Assembly: GCF_016937655.1 (NCBI RefSeq)
Contig: NZ_JAFHKL010000009.1
Location: 1-64,000, forward strand
Direction: 5' to 3'
DNA length: 64,000 nucleotides
Source: Chromobacterium alkanivorans
GTDB lineage: Bacteria > Pseudomonadota > Gammaproteobacteria > Burkholderiales > Chromobacteriaceae
The translations under genes and the position numbers were made by a program. Below the pieces are notes generated by a model that saw nothing but the letters and a program-made list of their open reading frames with translations, was not told the DNA's origin and searched no databases. The stretch's first letter is position 1; each line of letters starts with the position of its first letter. Shown piece after piece: positions 43,813 through 55,289 of the stretch.

Positions 43813-44804
43813 TGCTTGATCAGCCAGTCCACGTAGCGATCCACGCCCTGCTCGACGTTGAAGAGCTCGGCGCCGTAGCCGGCGCTGCGCAGCTTGCCGA
43901 TGTCGGCCTGAGTGAAGCTCTGGTACTTGCCCTTGAGCGCGTCGGGGAAATCCACGTATTCGACGATGCCCTGGGCCGCCATCTCCTCCAGGCTCAGCGC
44001 CGGCTGGCCCTCATGGCGGCGGCAGGCGTTGACGGTGGCCACGGCCACGTCGTTGAACGGCTGCGAGCGGCCGGAGCCCAGATTGAAGATGCCGCTCTTT
44101 TCCGGGTGATCCAGGAAATAGAGATTGATCTTGGCCACGTCCTCCACCGACACGAAATCGCGGCTCTGCATGCCGTCGCCCCAGCCGTCCCAGCCGCCGA
44201 ACAGCTTGACCTTGCCGTGCTCGCGGTATTGGTTGAAATGGTGGAAAGCCACCGAGGCCATGCGGCCCTTGTGCTGTTCGCGCGGGCCGTAGACGTTGAA
44301 ATAGCGGAAGCCCACCGCCTGCGCGCTCAGGCCTTCCTTCATCCGTTGGCGCAACACCTGGTCGAACAGGAATTTGGAATAGCCGTAGACGTTGAGCGGG
44401 CCCTCGTACTGGCGCTCTTCCTTGAACACGGTGCCCTTGCCGTAGGTGGCGGCGCTGGAGGCGTAGAGGAACTGGATTTCCTCGTGCTGACAGTAGTCGA
44501 ACAGGGCCAGCGTGTACTGATAGTTGTTGTCCATCATGTACTTGCCGTCGTGGTTCATGGTGTCGGAGCAGGCGCCCTGATGCAGGATGGCGGACAGCTC
44601 GCCCTCGAACTCGCCTTCCAGCAGCAGGGCCAGGAAATCGTGCTTGTCCATGTAATGGGAGATTTCGCAATCCACCAGATTGCGGAATTTGTCGCCGCTG
44701 GACAGATTGTCCACGGCGATGATGTCGGTGACGCCGCGCTCGTTCAGCGCCTTGACCAGGTTGGAACCGATAAAACCGGCGGCGCCGGTGACGACGATAG
44801 TCAT
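43809..44804 (-). CDS. hldD: ADP-L-glycero-D-manno-heptose 6-epimerase
   Basis: 331 residues. NADP-binding [15 protein letters not shown], catalytic YGYSKFLFD and the family-specific [15 protein letters not shown] and [15 protein letters not shown]. It makes the heptose donor for the lipopolysaccharide inner core. AAAGG lies 8 bases before the ATG. Confidence 0.96.
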   Translation of the reverse strand: MTIVVTGAAGFIGSNLVKALNERGVTDIIAVDNLSSGDKFRNLVDCEISHYMDKHDFLALLLEGEFEGELSAILHQGACSDTMNHDGKYMMDNNYQYTLALFDYCQHEEIQFLYASSAATYGKGTVFKEERQYEGPLNVYGYSKFLFDQVLRQRMKEGLSAQAVGFRYFNVYGPREQHKGRMASVAFHHFNQYREHGKVKLFGGWDGWGDGMQSRDFVSVEDVAKINLYFLDHPEKSGIFNLGSGRSQPFNDVAVATVNACRRHEGQPALSLEEMAAQGIVEYVDFPDALKGKYQSFTQADIGKLRSAGYGAELFNVEQGVDRYVDWLIKQ

Positions 44805-44858
44805 GTTTTGCCTTTCCGCCGCCGGCCATCGCCAACGGCGCGGGATAGGGGTTTGCGT

Positions 44859-45437
44859 TTAAAAGCCGGCGCCGGGCTCGGCCAGATAGGCCCGCTCTTC
44901 CGGCGTGTCCGCACGGCCCAGCGCGGCGTTGCGGTGCGGGAAACGTCCGAAGCGGACGATCACCTCGCGGTGGCGGTGCGCGTAATCGATGAAGCTGGCC
45001 ATGGCCTTGTCCTCGGCCATGGTTTCAAACAGGCGGATGGCCTCGTCCTGATCCGCCAGCGATTCGCTGTGTTCAAACGGCAGATAAACGAAGGTGCGCG
45101 CGATAGGGGGCAGTTGCCGGTCCAGGCCCTGCTCCACCATGCGGCGGGCCAAGGCCAAGGCCTGGCCATCGCTGGCGAAGGCTTCGGCCGAGCCGCGGAA
45201 CAGATTGCGCGGGAATTGATCGGTCAGAATCAGCCAGGCCAGGCCGCGGCGGGCGTCGTCGGCGTCCGGCGGCAACTCGCCGGCGCGCGCCTGCCGCCAC
45301 AGCCCCAGAAAGCGTTCGCGGATGACGCCGTCGAACACCTCGTCCTTTTTGAACCAGGGGCTGCGCGGCACCGACAGGAAGCTGTCGTCGGCGCCGCCGA
45401 ACCAGAACTCCAGGATGGCATCGGTATAGTGCTGCAT
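44859..45437 (-). CDS. DUF924 family protein
   Basis: 192 residues, helical. DUF924 features: ILEFWFGG at the N-terminus, LAWLILTDQFPRNLFRG in the middle and YLPFEHSESLADQ. Its function is unknown. It lies between the heptose kinase and the epimerase genes in one direction, so it is expressed with lipopolysaccharide core genes. Confidence 0.88.
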   Translation of the reverse strand: MQHYTDAILEFWFGGADDSFLSVPRSPWFKKDEVFDGVIRERFLGLWRQARAGELPPDADDARRGLAWLILTDQFPRNLFRGSAEAFASDGQALALARRMVEQGLDRQLPPIARTFVYLPFEHSESLADQDEAIRLFETMAEDKAMASFIDYAHRHREVIVRFGRFPHRNAALGRADTPEERAYLAEPGAGF

Positions 45438-45473
45438 GCGTTCTCCTTCAGGATCCAGCCTGACTGGACGGGA

Positions 45474-46436
45474 TCACACCGCGAAAAGTTCGCGCTGGCT
45501 GCACACCGCGGTGCCCAGCTTGCCCACCACCACGCCGGCGGCGGCGTTGGCGAGACTCATCGCCACCGGCAGCGGCTGGCCGGCGGCCAGCCCCAGGCCC
45601 AAGGTGCCGATCACGGTGTCGCCGGCGCCGGACACGTCGTAAACCTCGCGCGCGAAGGTGGGCTGATGCACCACGCCCTCGTCGCGGAACAAGGTCATGC
45701 CCTCCTCGCTGCGCGTCACCAGCAAGGCGTCCAGCGCCAAGGCGGCGCGCAAGGCCTGCGCCTTGGCGGTCAGCTCGCTCTCCGACGCCCAGCGGCCGGC
45801 CACCTGGCGGAACTCGCTGCGGTTCGGCGTCAGCAAGGTGGCGCCGGCGTATTTGCTGTAGTCGTCGCCCTTGGGATCGATCAGCACCGGCTTGCCGGCC
45901 TGGCGCGCCAGTTCGATCATCTTGCTGACGTGAGTCAGGCCGCCCTTGCCGTAGTCGGACAGGATCACCACGTCGTGCTCGGCCAGGATCTGCTGATACT
46001 CTTCCAGCTTGCCGGCCAGAATCTCGTGGCTGGGCGCGTCTTCGAAATCTAGGCGGATCAATTGCTGCTGCCGCGCCACCACGCGCAATTTGATGGTGGT
46101 GGCGATGCTGGGATCGCGCTTCAGCGAGGTGGCGATGCCGTCCGCCGCCAGCAGGCGCTCCAGCGCCGAGGCGGCTTCGTCGTCGCCCACCACCGACAGC
46201 AGGGTGGCCTGGCCGCCCAGGCCGGCGATATTGCGCGCCACGTTGGCGGCGCCGCCGGCGCGCTCTTCGATGCGCTCGATCTTGGCCACCGGCACCGGCG
46301 CCTCCGGCGAAATGCGAGTAGCGTCGCCGAACCAGTAACGGTCCAGCATCACATCGCCCACCACCAGAACTTTCGCTTGCGCCAGTTCGGCGGCCAGTTT
46401 GGAGCTGTCCAGCCCCAGGTCTTGCATCAGGCCCAT
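45474..46436 (-). CDS. hldA: D-glycero-beta-D-manno-heptose-7-phosphate kinase (stand-alone)
   Basis: 320 residues from an ATG with GAGG 6 bases upstream. PfkB-type kinase: GDVMLDRYWFGDATRISPEAPVPV-like start, GGAANVARNIAGLGG and the anion hole DVSGAGDTVIGTL. It covers only the kinase half of E. coli HldE; the adenylyltransferase must be encoded elsewhere. It begins 8 bases after ugd. Confidence 0.94.
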   Translation of the reverse strand: MGLMQDLGLDSSKLAAELAQAKVLVVGDVMLDRYWFGDATRISPEAPVPVAKIERIEERAGGAANVARNIAGLGGQATLLSVVGDDEAASALERLLAADGIATSLKRDPSIATTIKLRVVARQQQLIRLDFEDAPSHEILAGKLEEYQQILAEHDVVILSDYGKGGLTHVSKMIELARQAGKPVLIDPKGDDYSKYAGATLLTPNRSEFRQVAGRWASESELTAKAQALRAALALDALLVTRSEEGMTLFRDEGVVHQPTFAREVYDVSGAGDTVIGTLGLGLAAGQPLPVAMSLANAAAGVVVGKLGTAVCSQRELFAV

Positions 46437-46444
46437 GGCTATCC

Positions 46445-47764
46445 TCAGCGGCCGATCGCGAAGTAATCGAAGCCCTGCTCGCGCATCCAGGCCGGATCGT
46501 ACATATTGCGGCCGTCGAACACCAAGGGCTGCTTCAGCGCCTGCTTGACCGCGTCCAGGTCCGGCGCGCGGAACATCTTCCACTCGGTGACGATCAGCAA
46601 GGCGTCCGCCTGCTGCAGCGCCGCCATCATGTCGTCGGCGAAGCTCAGGCCGGCGATGTCGCCCATCACCCGCTGCGCTTCGTGGGTGGCCACCGGATCG
46701 AAGGCCACCACTTCCGCGCCGCGGCGGCTCAGTTCTTCCGCGATCACGCGGCTGGGCGCTTCGCGCATATCGTCGGTATTGGGCTTGAAGGCCAGGCCCC
46801 ACATCGCGAAACGGCGGCCGGACAGATCCTGGCCGAAACGCGCCAACACCTTGTCGACCAGGCGCAGCTTCTGCAGATCGTTGGCTTCTTCCACCGCCGT
46901 CAGCACGCGCAGATCATGGCCGTTTTCCTTGGCGGTCTGCACCAGGGCCTTGACGTCCTTGGGGAAGCAGGAGCCGCCGTAACCGACGCCCGGATACAGG
47001 AAGTGGTAGCCGATGCGCGGATCGGAGCCCATGCCCAAGCGCACCTGTTCGATGTCGGCGCCCAGGCTCTCGGCCAGATTGGCCAGTTCGTTCATGAAGG
47101 AGATGCGCGTCGCCAGCATGGCGTTGGCCGCGTACTTGGTCAGTTCGGCGGAGCGCACGTCCATCAGCAGCACGCGTTCGTGATTGCGCTGGAACGGCGC
47201 GTACAGCCGGCGCATCATCGCGGCCGCGCGTTCGTCGTCGACGCCGATCACCACGCGGTCCGGGCGCATGAAGTCGTCGATGGCCGCGCCCTCTTTCAGG
47301 AATTCCGGGTTGGACACCACGCTGAATTCCAGCGCTTCGCCGCGCTCGGCCAAGGTTTCCGCCACCGCGGCCTTGACCAGGTCGGCGGTACCCACCGGCA
47401 CAGTGGACTTGTCGACGATGACTTTATAATCCGTCATGTGGCGGCCGATATTGCGCGCCGCGGCCAGCACGTATTGCAGGTCGGCGGAGCCGTCCTCGTC
47501 CGGCGGGGTGCCGACGGCGATGAACTGCACGTCGCCGAAGGCCACCGATTCGGCGATGTCGGTGGTGAAGCTGAGCCGGCCGGCGGCGACGTTGCGCCGC
47601 ACCATGTCTTCCAGGCCGGGTTCGAAAATGGGGATGCCGCCCTGTTTCAGGATGGCGATCTTATTGGGATCCACATCCAGGCAGCACACGTGATAGCCGG
47701 TTTCCGCCAGACACGTGCCGGTCACCAGACCGACATACCCCGTACCGATAACTGTGATTTTCAT
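46445..47764 (-). CDS. ugd: UDP-glucose 6-dehydrogenase
   Basis: 439 residues. NAD site [15 protein letters not shown], catalytic cysteine in [14 protein letters not shown], and [16 protein letters not shown]. It oxidises UDP-glucose to UDP-glucuronate, a precursor of envelope sugars or aminoarabinose. It lies 3 bases after pyrF and 8 before hldA. Confidence 0.96.
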   Translation of the reverse strand: MKITVIGTGYVGLVTGTCLAETGYHVCCLDVDPNKIAILKQGGIPIFEPGLEDMVRRNVAAGRLSFTTDIAESVAFGDVQFIAVGTPPDEDGSADLQYVLAAARNIGRHMTDYKVIVDKSTVPVGTADLVKAAVAETLAERGEALEFSVVSNPEFLKEGAAIDDFMRPDRVVIGVDDERAAAMMRRLYAPFQRNHERVLLMDVRSAELTKYAANAMLATRISFMNELANLAESLGADIEQVRLGMGSDPRIGYHFLYPGVGYGGSCFPKDVKALVQTAKENGHDLRVLTAVEEANDLQKLRLVDKVLARFGQDLSGRRFAMWGLAFKPNTDDMREAPSRVIAEELSRRGAEVVAFDPVATHEAQRVMGDIAGLSFADDMMAALQQADALLIVTEWKMFRAPDLDAVKQALKQPLVFDGRNMYDPAWMREQGFDYFAIGR

Positions 47765-47767
47765 GTT

Positions 47768-48505
47768 TTATTGAGCCTGATAGTGCTGAATGTCTTGATT
47801 GATCGCGCGCAACGCCGCCAGCGGGTCGGCGGCGCGGGTGATCGGCCGGCCTATCACCAGGTAGTCGGAGCCGGCCGCCAGCGCGGTGGTCGGAGTCATC
47901 ACCCGGCGCTGATCGTCGGCGACGCTGTCCGCCAGGCGGATGCCAGGCGTCACCAGTTTGAAATCGCGGCCCAGCGCGGCTTTCAGCTCGCCGGCCTCCT
48001 GCGCCGAACACACCACGCCGTCCAGGCCGCAGTCGCGGGTCAGCGCAGCCAGGCGCAGCACGTGCTCCTGCGGCGACGCGGCGATGCCGATTTCGGCCAG
48101 ATCGGCGGCTTCCATGCTGGTCAGCACCGTCACCGCGATCAGCAGCGGGCGCTGGCTGTACGGCGCCAGCGCCTCGCGCGCGGCCTCCATCATCCGGCGG
48201 CCGCCGGAAGCGTGCACATTGACCATCCAGACGCCGGCTTCCGCCGCCGCCTTGCAGGCATGGGCCACGGTATTGGGAATATCGTGGAACTTCAGATCCA
48301 GGAACACCTGGAAACCCCTGGCCACCAGGCTCTCCACCAGGCTGCGGCCAGAGGAAGTGAACAACTCCTTGCCCACCTTGAGCCGGCACTCGCTCGGGTC
48401 CAGGCGGCTGGCGAAGCGCAAGGCACTATCCGCGTCGGCGAAGTCCAGGGCCACGACGACGGGCGAAGTCGGCTGCGACGCGCCGGCTGCGATCAAAGGG
48501 TTCAT
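47768..48505 (-). CDS. pyrF: Orotidine 5'-phosphate decarboxylase
   Basis: 245 residues. The catalytic array is in [12 protein letters not shown], with [10 protein letters not shown] at the start and [18 protein letters not shown] at the phosphate end. Last step of UMP synthesis. It lies between lapB and ugd, as in many proteobacteria for the lapB-pyrF pair. Confidence 0.95.
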   Translation of the reverse strand: MNPLIAAGASQPTSPVVVALDFADADSALRFASRLDPSECRLKVGKELFTSSGRSLVESLVARGFQVFLDLKFHDIPNTVAHACKAAAEAGVWMVNVHASGGRRMMEAAREALAPYSQRPLLIAVTVLTSMEAADLAEIGIAASPQEHVLRLAALTRDCGLDGVVCSAQEAGELKAALGRDFKLVTPGIRLADSVADDQRRVMTPTTALAAGSDYLVIGRPITRAADPLAALRAINQDIQHYQAQ

Positions 48506-48714
48506 GCTTGCTCCATTCTTGCCGCCGGATGCGGCCGGCGGTCTGTATTCAAATCAACTCAGCCGCTCTCCGGCGGCTGCTGATCCGCTAAGCAAACCCC
48601 TGATCCCGCGTTGCGCCTCCTGGTAGTACAACGGGTACCGCCAGCGTCGGCGCGCCTTGGCTCAGGATCTCTGCGGGGTTTTGTTCGCGGCTCTTAATCT
48701 TAAGCCATGTCTTG

Positions 48715-49902
48715 TTACTGCGATTCCGAGCGGTTGGCGGTAAACCCCTCCCACTCGCCGCAGGCCGGGCAATGCCAGAAGAAGGCGCGCGAGCGGAAGT
48801 TGCAGCACTTGCAGCGATGCACGCTCAGACGCTGCGCGTGCTTGAGCACCAGCGCGCGCGCCACTTCCGCGTCCATTCGGCCTTCCGGGCTCAGTTCGTC
48901 CATCTGCGCCTCGATCAGCCGGTAGACGCCGGACAGGCTGGGACGCGCGTGCACGCCCTCGCGCGCCACTTCCAGCGCCTTTTCCTCGCCCTCGTAAGTG
49001 GCGATCTTCTGGTACAGCAGATCGGTCAGCTCCAGCTGCGGGAAGGTCTTCTGATAGCCGCGCAGCAAGGCGATGCCTTCCAGCGGCTTGTCCAGCCGCT
49101 CGTAAGCGTCGAACAGCCGCTCGGCGGCCATCGACAGGTATTCGTAGTTCTGCTTTTCGATGTTCTGCCAGGCCGCGATCGCCGCTTCCACATGGCCGCC
49201 GGCGAACTCGATGTCGCCGAGGATCAGGCTGGCGCGCACGCATTTGCGGTTGGCGGAAAACGCCTCGTCCACGTAGTGGCGCGCCTGCTCGCTATTGGAT
49301 TTGTACAACTCGCCCTGGGCCAGCTCGCAATAGAACTGCGCCACTTCGTGCTGGAAGGAATGCGCGTCGCTGCGCAACTCCTTGGCGGTGGCGATGGCCT
49401 TGTGCCAGTCGCGGTCCTGCTGGTAGATGTCCAGCAGCTGACGGCGCGCCGCCAGGCCCATATTGCCGTCCTGCAGCTTGATCAGTATCTCTTCCGCCCG
49501 GTCCACCAGGCCGGCTTTGCGGAAATCCTGGGCCAGTTCGAAGCGCACCGCGTCGCGGTGCTCGGCCGGCAGGTCCGGCGCGTCCAGCATGCGCTGATGC
49601 AGGCGGATGGCGCGATCGTTCTCGCCGCGCTTGCGGTACAGCTTGCCCAGGGTGTGCTGCAGCTCCAGCGCCGAGCCTTGCTGGCGCGCCACTTCGGCCA
49701 AGGCCGAGGCGGCGATGTCGGTCTTGTCCTCCACCAGCGCGTCCAGACCGCGGAAAAAGCCGGTCGGCACCGCTTTCGCCTGCTTCAGCACCGTGCGCAT
49801 GTCCACGCGCGCGGCAAACCAGCCCAGGCCGAAAAAGGCCGGAAACAACAGCAACCACCACAAATCCAGTTCCAACAGCAATCCTTTCCGGACAAACAAC
49901 AA
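48715..49902 (-). CDS. lapB: Lipopolysaccharide assembly protein LapB (YciM)
   Basis: 395 residues. An N-terminal membrane helix (LDLWWLLLFPAFFGLGWFAA), then a set of TPR helices, then a rubredoxin-like zinc domain with CKCC and CPAC at the C-terminus. LapB controls LpxC proteolysis and so lipopolysaccharide synthesis. It follows lapA by 92 bases. Confidence 0.95.
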   Translation of the reverse strand: MLFVRKGLLLELDLWWLLLFPAFFGLGWFAARVDMRTVLKQAKAVPTGFFRGLDALVEDKTDIAASALAEVARQQGSALELQHTLGKLYRKRGENDRAIRLHQRMLDAPDLPAEHRDAVRFELAQDFRKAGLVDRAEEILIKLQDGNMGLAARRQLLDIYQQDRDWHKAIATAKELRSDAHSFQHEVAQFYCELAQGELYKSNSEQARHYVDEAFSANRKCVRASLILGDIEFAGGHVEAAIAAWQNIEKQNYEYLSMAAERLFDAYERLDKPLEGIALLRGYQKTFPQLELTDLLYQKIATYEGEEKALEVAREGVHARPSLSGVYRLIEAQMDELSPEGRMDAEVARALVLKHAQRLSVHRCKCCNFRSRAFFWHCPACGEWEGFTANRSESQ

Positions 49903-49994
49903 CAGCCGCTCCGGGCGGCATCATCAAGAACGGCGGTTTGAATCGCGGCGGCGCCTAAGCGCGGCGCCGGCTCGTTTCGCCGCTCGCGCCAGGC

Positions 49995-50288
49995 TTAATC
50001 GGCGATCGCGTCGCTGGGATCGCTGATCACCTTGCTGGCGGGAGGACGGTTGCGCAATTCTTTTTTCAATTGGGAAAGCTCTTTCCGGCTGCGCAGATAA
50101 TAGCCGAGCGTGGCGAGCAAACCAACCAGCGCGCCAACCACGAAAAACAGCAGCAGAAACACGATCAGCGGCGCGGACCAGGACTGGCCGAAGAACAATT
50201 TGAATTCAACCGCATGGCTGTTTTGCACGGTGACCGCGATCAGGAATACCAACAGGGCCAATTCAACGATACGAAGCAGGTAACGCAT
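49995..50288 (-). CDS. lapA: Lipopolysaccharide assembly protein LapA
   Basis: 97 residues. Two membrane helices (LALLVFLIAVTVQNSH and IVFLLLFFVVGALVGLLATLG) and a short basic cytoplasmic tail, the LapA (DUF1049) plan. It works with LapB in the inner membrane. A terminator separates it from ihfB, so lapAB may have its own promoter. Confidence 0.93.
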   Translation of the reverse strand: MRYLLRIVELALLVFLIAVTVQNSHAVEFKLFFGQSWSAPLIVFLLLFFVVGALVGLLATLGYYLRSRKELSQLKKELRNRPPASKVISDPSDAIAD

Positions 50289-50368
50289 GATCTCGCTCGA
50301 TTTGTTTGCCGGAGTGCAAGTTTAAACGATAGCCCGGCGCAACCCAAGCTGGAATTTCAGCCGCGCAA

Positions 50369-50397
50369 AGAAAAAGCGCCGCAAAAAGCGGCGCTTC
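50369..50397 (-). terminator. Intrinsic terminator after ihfB
   Basis: On the minus strand, AAGCGCCGC and GCGGCGCTT form a 9-bp stem with a 5-base T loop and are followed by T residues. Confidence 0.85.
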
Positions 50398-50423
50398 GGA
50401 TTCGCTAGACAGGGCATGAAGGC

Positions 50424-50738
50424 CTAGGCTTCGCTCTGCTCCAACAGGGACAGATCGACGCGTTCGCGCAATTCTTTGCCCGCCTTGAAATGCGGCACAT
50501 ATTTCTCAGGAACCGAGACGCTGGTGCCCGACTTGGGGTTGCGGCCAATCCGCGGCGGACGGTAGTTCAAATCGAAACTGCCGAAACCGCGGATTTCAAT
50601 CCGGTTTCCCTGCGCCAGGTTATTGGCCATCGCATCCAGAATGGTTTTGACGGCCAACTCAGCGTCTTTGTAGACCAACTGAGAATTGCGCTCGGCGAGT
50701 CGTTCCGACAGCCTAGCGATCAGCTCAGATTTGGTCAT
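50424..50738 (-). CDS. ihfB: Integration host factor subunit beta
   Basis: 104 residues. [14 protein letters not shown] start, [21 protein letters not shown] arm with the conserved proline-containing RxGRNPxxG, and [14 protein letters not shown]. It bends DNA as a heterodimer with IhfA. It follows rpsA at 7 bases, the common arrangement. Confidence 0.97.
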   Translation of the reverse strand: MTKSELIARLSERLAERNSQLVYKDAELAVKTILDAMANNLAQGNRIEIRGFGSFDLNYRPPRIGRNPKSGTSVSVPEKYVPHFKAGKELRERVDLSLLEQSEA

Positions 50739-50745
50739 GTCTCAA

Positions 50746-52437
50746 TTACTCGTTAGAGCCGGACAGTTTTGCCTTCAGCAGGGCACCCAGATTGGTGGTG
50801 CCAGCGGAAGCGCTGTCAACGGACAGGCTCTTCAGAGCAACGTTGTCTTCCTGAGCGTCTTTAGCCTTGATGGACAGGCTGATGTTGCGGGACTTGCGGT
50901 CCACGGCGATGATCACGGCTTCCACTTCTTCGCCGTCCTTCAGAACGGAGCGAGCGTCTTCCACGCGGTCGCGGGACAGTTCGGAAGCGCGCAGGTAGCC
51001 TTCAACATCGGTGTCCAGAGTCACGACGGCGCCTTTGGCGTCAACGGACTTCACGGTGCCCTTAACCAGAGCGCCCTTGTCGTTCATCGCAACGAAGTTG
51101 TTGAACGGATCGCCTTCCATCTGCTTGATGCCCAGGGAAATGCGCTCTTTCTCAACGTCGATGGACAGAACAACGGCTTCAACCTCGTCGCCCTTCTTGA
51201 ACTTGCGAACGGCTTCTTCGCCGGCTTCGTTCCAGGACAGGTCGGACAGGTGAACCAGGCCGTCGATGCCGCCCGGCAGGCCAACGAACACGCCGAAGTC
51301 GGTGATGGACTTGATCGCGCCCTTCAGCTTGTCGCCTTTGTGGAAGTTGTCGGCAAACTCGTTCCACGGGTTGGCCAGGCACTGCTTCATGCCCAGGGAG
51401 ATGCGACGACGGTCTTCGTCGATTTCCAGGATCATGACTTCCACTTCGTCGCCAACCTGAACTACCTTGGACGGGTGTACGTTCTTGTTGGTCCAGTCCA
51501 TTTCGGACACGTGCACCAGGCCTTCGATGCCTTGTTCGATTTCCACGAACGCGCCGTAGTCGGTCAGGTTGGTCACCTTGCCGAACAGACGGGTGCCGGA
51601 CGGGTAGCGGCGGGACAGGCCCACCCACGGATCTTCGCCCAGTTGCTTCAGACCCAGGGATACGCGGTTCTTCTCTTGGTCGAACTTCAGTACCTTGGCT
51701 TCCACTTCGTCGCCCACGGCCAGAACTTCGGACGGGTGCTTCACGCGGCGCCATGCCAGGTCGGTGATGTGCAGCAGGCCATCGATGCCGCCCAGGTCAA
51801 CGAACGCACCGTAGTCGGTGATGTTCTTGACGATACCCTTGATGATGGCGCCCTCTTTCAGGGTTTCCAGCAGAGCTTTGCGCTCTTCGCCCAGGGTTTC
51901 TTCCAGCACGGAACGACGGGACACAACCACGTTGTTGCGCTTGCGGTCCAGCTTGATGACCTTGAATTCGATCTGTTTGTTTTCGTACGGGGTGGTGTCT
52001 TTCACCGGACGCACGTCAACCAGGGAACCCGGCAGGAAGGCGCGGATGCCGTTGACCATAACGGTCAGGCCGCCTTTCACTTTGCCGCTGATCAGACCGG
52101 ACAGGATCTTGCCGGTTTCCAGAGCCTCTTCCAGCTCCACCCAAGCGGCCAGGCGCTTGGCTTTTTCGCGGGACAGCTTGGTTTCGCCAAAGCCGTTTTC
52201 CAGCGCGTCGATGGCGACGGTAACGAAGTCGCCGATGGCCACTTCGACCACGCCTTGGTCGTTCTTGAATTCTTCAGCCGGGATCAGGGACTCGGACTTG
52301 AGGCCTGCGTTCACGGTTACAAAGTTGGAATCAACTGCTACGACTTCGGCAGTGATCACCTCGCCCACGCGCATGTCGTGAAGGGTCAGGCTTTCCTCAA
52401 ACAGCTGAGCGAAGTTTTCCATGGAGAGGGTAGTCAT
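50746..52437 (-). CDS. rpsA: 30S ribosomal protein S1
   Basis: 563 residues, about the usual length. Six S1 RNA-binding repeats; the later ones show [29 protein letters not shown] and similar. The start is the ATG at 52437; a TTG one codon before is not needed. S1 binds mRNA leaders for initiation. The codon choice in this gene is visibly more biased than in neighbours, as for highly expressed genes. Confidence 0.97.
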   Translation of the reverse strand: MTTLSMENFAQLFEESLTLHDMRVGEVITAEVVAVDSNFVTVNAGLKSESLIPAEEFKNDQGVVEVAIGDFVTVAIDALENGFGETKLSREKAKRLAAWVELEEALETGKILSGLISGKVKGGLTVMVNGIRAFLPGSLVDVRPVKDTTPYENKQIEFKVIKLDRKRNNVVVSRRSVLEETLGEERKALLETLKEGAIIKGIVKNITDYGAFVDLGGIDGLLHITDLAWRRVKHPSEVLAVGDEVEAKVLKFDQEKNRVSLGLKQLGEDPWVGLSRRYPSGTRLFGKVTNLTDYGAFVEIEQGIEGLVHVSEMDWTNKNVHPSKVVQVGDEVEVMILEIDEDRRRISLGMKQCLANPWNEFADNFHKGDKLKGAIKSITDFGVFVGLPGGIDGLVHLSDLSWNEAGEEAVRKFKKGDEVEAVVLSIDVEKERISLGIKQMEGDPFNNFVAMNDKGALVKGTVKSVDAKGAVVTLDTDVEGYLRASELSRDRVEDARSVLKDGEEVEAVIIAVDRKSRNISLSIKAKDAQEDNVALKSLSVDSASAGTTNLGALLKAKLSGSNE

Positions 52438-52529
52438 CAAGCGTACTCTCGGTGCGCGCCTTGCGGCGTGCGGGGTTAGGGTTGCACAACGGGTTTATTG
52501 CCTTGCAGCATTTTCACCCGACAAAAAAA

Positions 52530-53198
52530 TCATAGGCCGGAGACCTGTCTTTCCTCGAACCAACGCAGAACCTGTGCGACCGCCTGGTCGATGGTCAGCT
52601 CCGTGGTGTCGAGCAAAAAGGCGTCCGGCTCCTGGCGCAGCGGCGCTACCGGCCGGGCGGCATCGCGCGCGTCCCGATCGATAATGTCCTGCAGAATCTG
52701 TGGGAGATTAGCAGAATCCCCCTTGCCGATCAACTGCTTATAGCGACGTTCGGCGCGCTCCTCGGCGCTGGCGGTCAAAAACACCTTCAAGGCGGCGGCG
52801 GGAAACACCACGGATCCCATGTCGCGGCCGTCCGTCACTAGGCCCGGCAACTGGCAGAAATCGCGTTGGCGCTGCAACAGCGCGGCGCGCACCGCCGGCA
52901 GCGCGCCCACCTTGGACGCGCCGATGCCGATGTCTTCGCTGCGGATCGCCGCGCTGGCGTCGTTGCTCTCCAGCCACACCGCGCCGTCGGCGAACTCCGC
53001 CGGCAGGCCGGCGGCGGCGGCGGCCAGCCCCGGCTCGTCGTCCCAGCCGATATTGTGACGCTGCGCGAACAGCGCCAGCAGGCGGTAAAGCGAGCCCGAA
53101 TCCAGATAATGAAAACCCAGCCGCGCGGCGACCAGGGCGGCGACGGTGCCCTTGCCCGAGGCGGACGGGCCGTCGATGGCGATGACAGGTGCGGTCAT
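52530..53198 (-). CDS. cmk: Cytidylate kinase
   Basis: 222 residues from the ATG of [10 protein letters not shown]; longer in-frame versions upstream run through non-conserved sequence. P-loop [21 protein letters not shown], and [13 protein letters not shown]. It phosphorylates CMP and dCMP. It precedes rpsA by 92 bases and is divergent from aroA. Confidence 0.96.
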   Translation of the reverse strand: MTAPVIAIDGPSASGKGTVAALVAARLGFHYLDSGSLYRLLALFAQRHNIGWDDEPGLAAAAAGLPAEFADGAVWLESNDASAAIRSEDIGIGASKVGALPAVRAALLQRQRDFCQLPGLVTDGRDMGSVVFPAAALKVFLTASAEERAERRYKQLIGKGDSANLPQILQDIIDRDARDAARPVAPLRQEPDAFLLDTTELTIDQAVAQVLRWFEERQVSGL

Positions 53199-53427
53199 GT
53201 ACAGACGATGTCCTTGCAGAAATTCGCGCCGGCCGCCGCAACGGGCAACCGGCCAAACCGTCGATTTTATCTCAAGCCGCCGGCCGGCACAGCAAGATTC
53301 TACGGCGCGCGCGCCGCGGCCGCGCCGCAACGCGGGGTTTGCGCAAAGACCTTGCTGGCGGTTACATTGTCCGACGGGCGCCGCGGCGCCCTCCGCCAAT
53401 CCCAAGAACACAAGATCCCGAACCGCC

Positions 53428-54720
53428 ATGGAACAACTGCATCTCGCCCCCGTCCGCCGCCTGTCCGGCGCCATCAAGCTGCCCGGCTCCAAGAGCATCT
53501 CCAACCGCACCCTGCTGCTGGCCGCGCTGGGCAGCGGCAGCACCCTGGTGCGCGAGCTGCTGGATTCGGACGACATCCGCCACATGCTGGCGGCGTTGAA
53601 ACTGCTGGGGGTGGAGATCGAACAGATAGGCGACAGCCGCGACTTCCGCGTGCAGGGCGTGGGCGGCGAATTTCCAGTCAAGAGCGCGGACCTGTTCCTC
53701 GGCAACGCCGGCACCGCCTTCCGCCCGCTGACCGCGGCGCTGGCGCTGATGCAGGGCGATTACCAGCTCAGTGGCGTGCCGCGCATGCACGAACGGCCGA
53801 TCGGCGATCTGGTGGACGCGCTGCGCGAGGCCGGTGCCCGGATCCAATACCAGGGCCAGCCCGGCTACCCGCCGCTGGCCATCGCGCCGGCGCGGCTGGA
53901 GGCCGGCCGCCCGATCCCGGTCAAGGGCAATGTGTCCAGTCAGTTCCTCACCGCCCTGTTGATGGCGCTGCCGCTGACCGGCGAAACCGCGGTGATCGAA
54001 GTCGACGGCGAACTGATCTCCAAACCCTATATCGAAATCACCCTCAACCTGATGGCGCGCTTCGGCGTGCGGGTTGAGCGCGACGGCTGGCGGCGCTTCA
54101 CCATTCCCGGCGGCCAGAGCTATATTTCCCCGGGCGAAGTTCACGTGGAGGGCGACGCCTCCAGCGCGTCCTACTTCCTCGCCGCCGGCGCGCTGGCGGG
54201 CGGCCCGGTGCGGGTGGAAGGCGTGGGCGCGGACAGCATACAGGGCGACGTCAAGTTCGCCGACGCGCTGCGTCTGATGGGCGCCGAGGTCAGCATGGGC
54301 CCCAACTGGATCGAAGCCAGCGCCCGCCTGCCGCTCAAGGCGATAGACGCGGACTTCAACCACATCCCGGACGCGGCGATGACGCTGGCGGTGGCGGCGC
54401 TGGCCGCCGACGGCACCAGCACGCTGCGCAATATCGAAAGCTGGCGCGTCAAGGAAACCGACCGCCTGAGCGCGATGGCCGCCGAACTGCGCAAGGTGGG
54501 CGCCGTGGTGGAGGAAGGCCAGGACTACATCCGCATCACCCCGCCGTCGGCCTTGACGCCCAACGCCGAAATCGACACCTACGACGACCACCGCATGGCG
54601 ATGTGCTTCTCGCTGGTCTCGCTGCTGGGCGCGCCGGTCACCATCAACGACCCCAAGTGCGTGGCCAAGACCTTCCCGGATTACTTCGACGCGCTGGCGG
54701 CGCTGCGCGGCCAGGAATAA
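53428..54720 (+). CDS. aroA: 3-phosphoshikimate 1-carboxyvinyltransferase (EPSP synthase)
   Basis: 430 residues. The family signature [33 protein letters not shown] at the start and the second signature [19 protein letters not shown] are all present. It joins shikimate-3-phosphate and phosphoenolpyruvate in aromatic amino-acid synthesis. The motif [12 protein letters not shown] is of the glyphosate-sensitive class I kind. Confidence 0.97.
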   Translation: MEQLHLAPVRRLSGAIKLPGSKSISNRTLLLAALGSGSTLVRELLDSDDIRHMLAALKLLGVEIEQIGDSRDFRVQGVGGEFPVKSADLFLGNAGTAFRPLTAALALMQGDYQLSGVPRMHERPIGDLVDALREAGARIQYQGQPGYPPLAIAPARLEAGRPIPVKGNVSSQFLTALLMALPLTGETAVIEVDGELISKPYIEITLNLMARFGVRVERDGWRRFTIPGGQSYISPGEVHVEGDASSASYFLAAGALAGGPVRVEGVGADSIQGDVKFADALRLMGAEVSMGPNWIEASARLPLKAIDADFNHIPDAAMTLAVAALAADGTSTLRNIESWRVKETDRLSAMAAELRKVGAVVEEGQDYIRITPPSALTPNAEIDTYDDHRMAMCFSLVSLLGAPVTINDPKCVAKTFPDYFDALAALRGQE

Positions 54721-54771
54721 GAAGACGTCCTTGAGCCTGTCACCATAGCCAACAGACTCTCGCGTCCTCCC

Positions 54772-54793
54772 AGCCCCGCTCCGGCGGGGCTTT
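54772..54793 (+). terminator. Intrinsic terminator of aroA
   Basis: Stem AGCCCCGC/GCGGGGCT with a 4-base loop and a short T run. Confidence 0.8.
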
Positions 54794-54869
54794 GTCTTGC
54801 CCGCCGCTTGCGTCCAGCCCGCCGATAAAACACAATATATGGATTAAAAAAACAGAAAGCACCTACATC

Positions 54870-55289
54870 ATGGAAAATTTCTTCGCTCTGCGCCGCCAGT
54901 TCATGCACCAGTTCGACATTCCCAGCCCGCAGCGGCCGCAATGGCAGCCGCAACAGCTGGCAATGTGGGAAACCATGCTGGGCGAGGAACTGGCGGAATT
55001 CCAGCAGGCGCTGGCCGATTACAAGCGCCAGGACGGCGACGAGGCGGAACGCGCGCGGCGCATGGCGGAACTGCTGGCCGAAGGCGTGGACGTGCTCAAT
55101 GTGCTCAGCGGCCTGCTGATGTCGCAAGGCCTGCCGCTGGAAGACATGTTCCGGGAAATCCACGCCGCCAATATGCGCAAATGCGTGGACGGCAAGATTG
55201 TGCGCCGCGAGGACGGCAAGGTGCTGAAGCCGGCCGGCTGGCAGCCGGCCGACAAGGAGGGGGTGATACGCCGGGCGCTGGAGTTCTGA
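54870..55289 (+). CDS. All-alpha NTP pyrophosphohydrolase-like protein (PRA-PH/MazG type)
   Basis: 139 residues starting at MENFFALRRQF. The pattern of the all-alpha NTP-PPase group is seen: acidic metal ligands in LGEELAEFQQAL and EGVDVLNVLSG, followed by IHAANMRKCVDGKIVRREDG, which resembles phosphoribosyl-ATP pyrophosphohydrolase-like proteins. Probably a house-cleaning nucleotide pyrophosphatase; the substrate is unknown. The TGA stop is shared with an inverted-repeat element. Confidence 0.8.
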   Translation: MENFFALRRQFMHQFDIPSPQRPQWQPQQLAMWETMLGEELAEFQQALADYKRQDGDEAERARRMAELLAEGVDVLNVLSGLLMSQGLPLEDMFREIHAANMRKCVDGKIVRREDGKVLKPAGWQPADKEGVIRRALEF

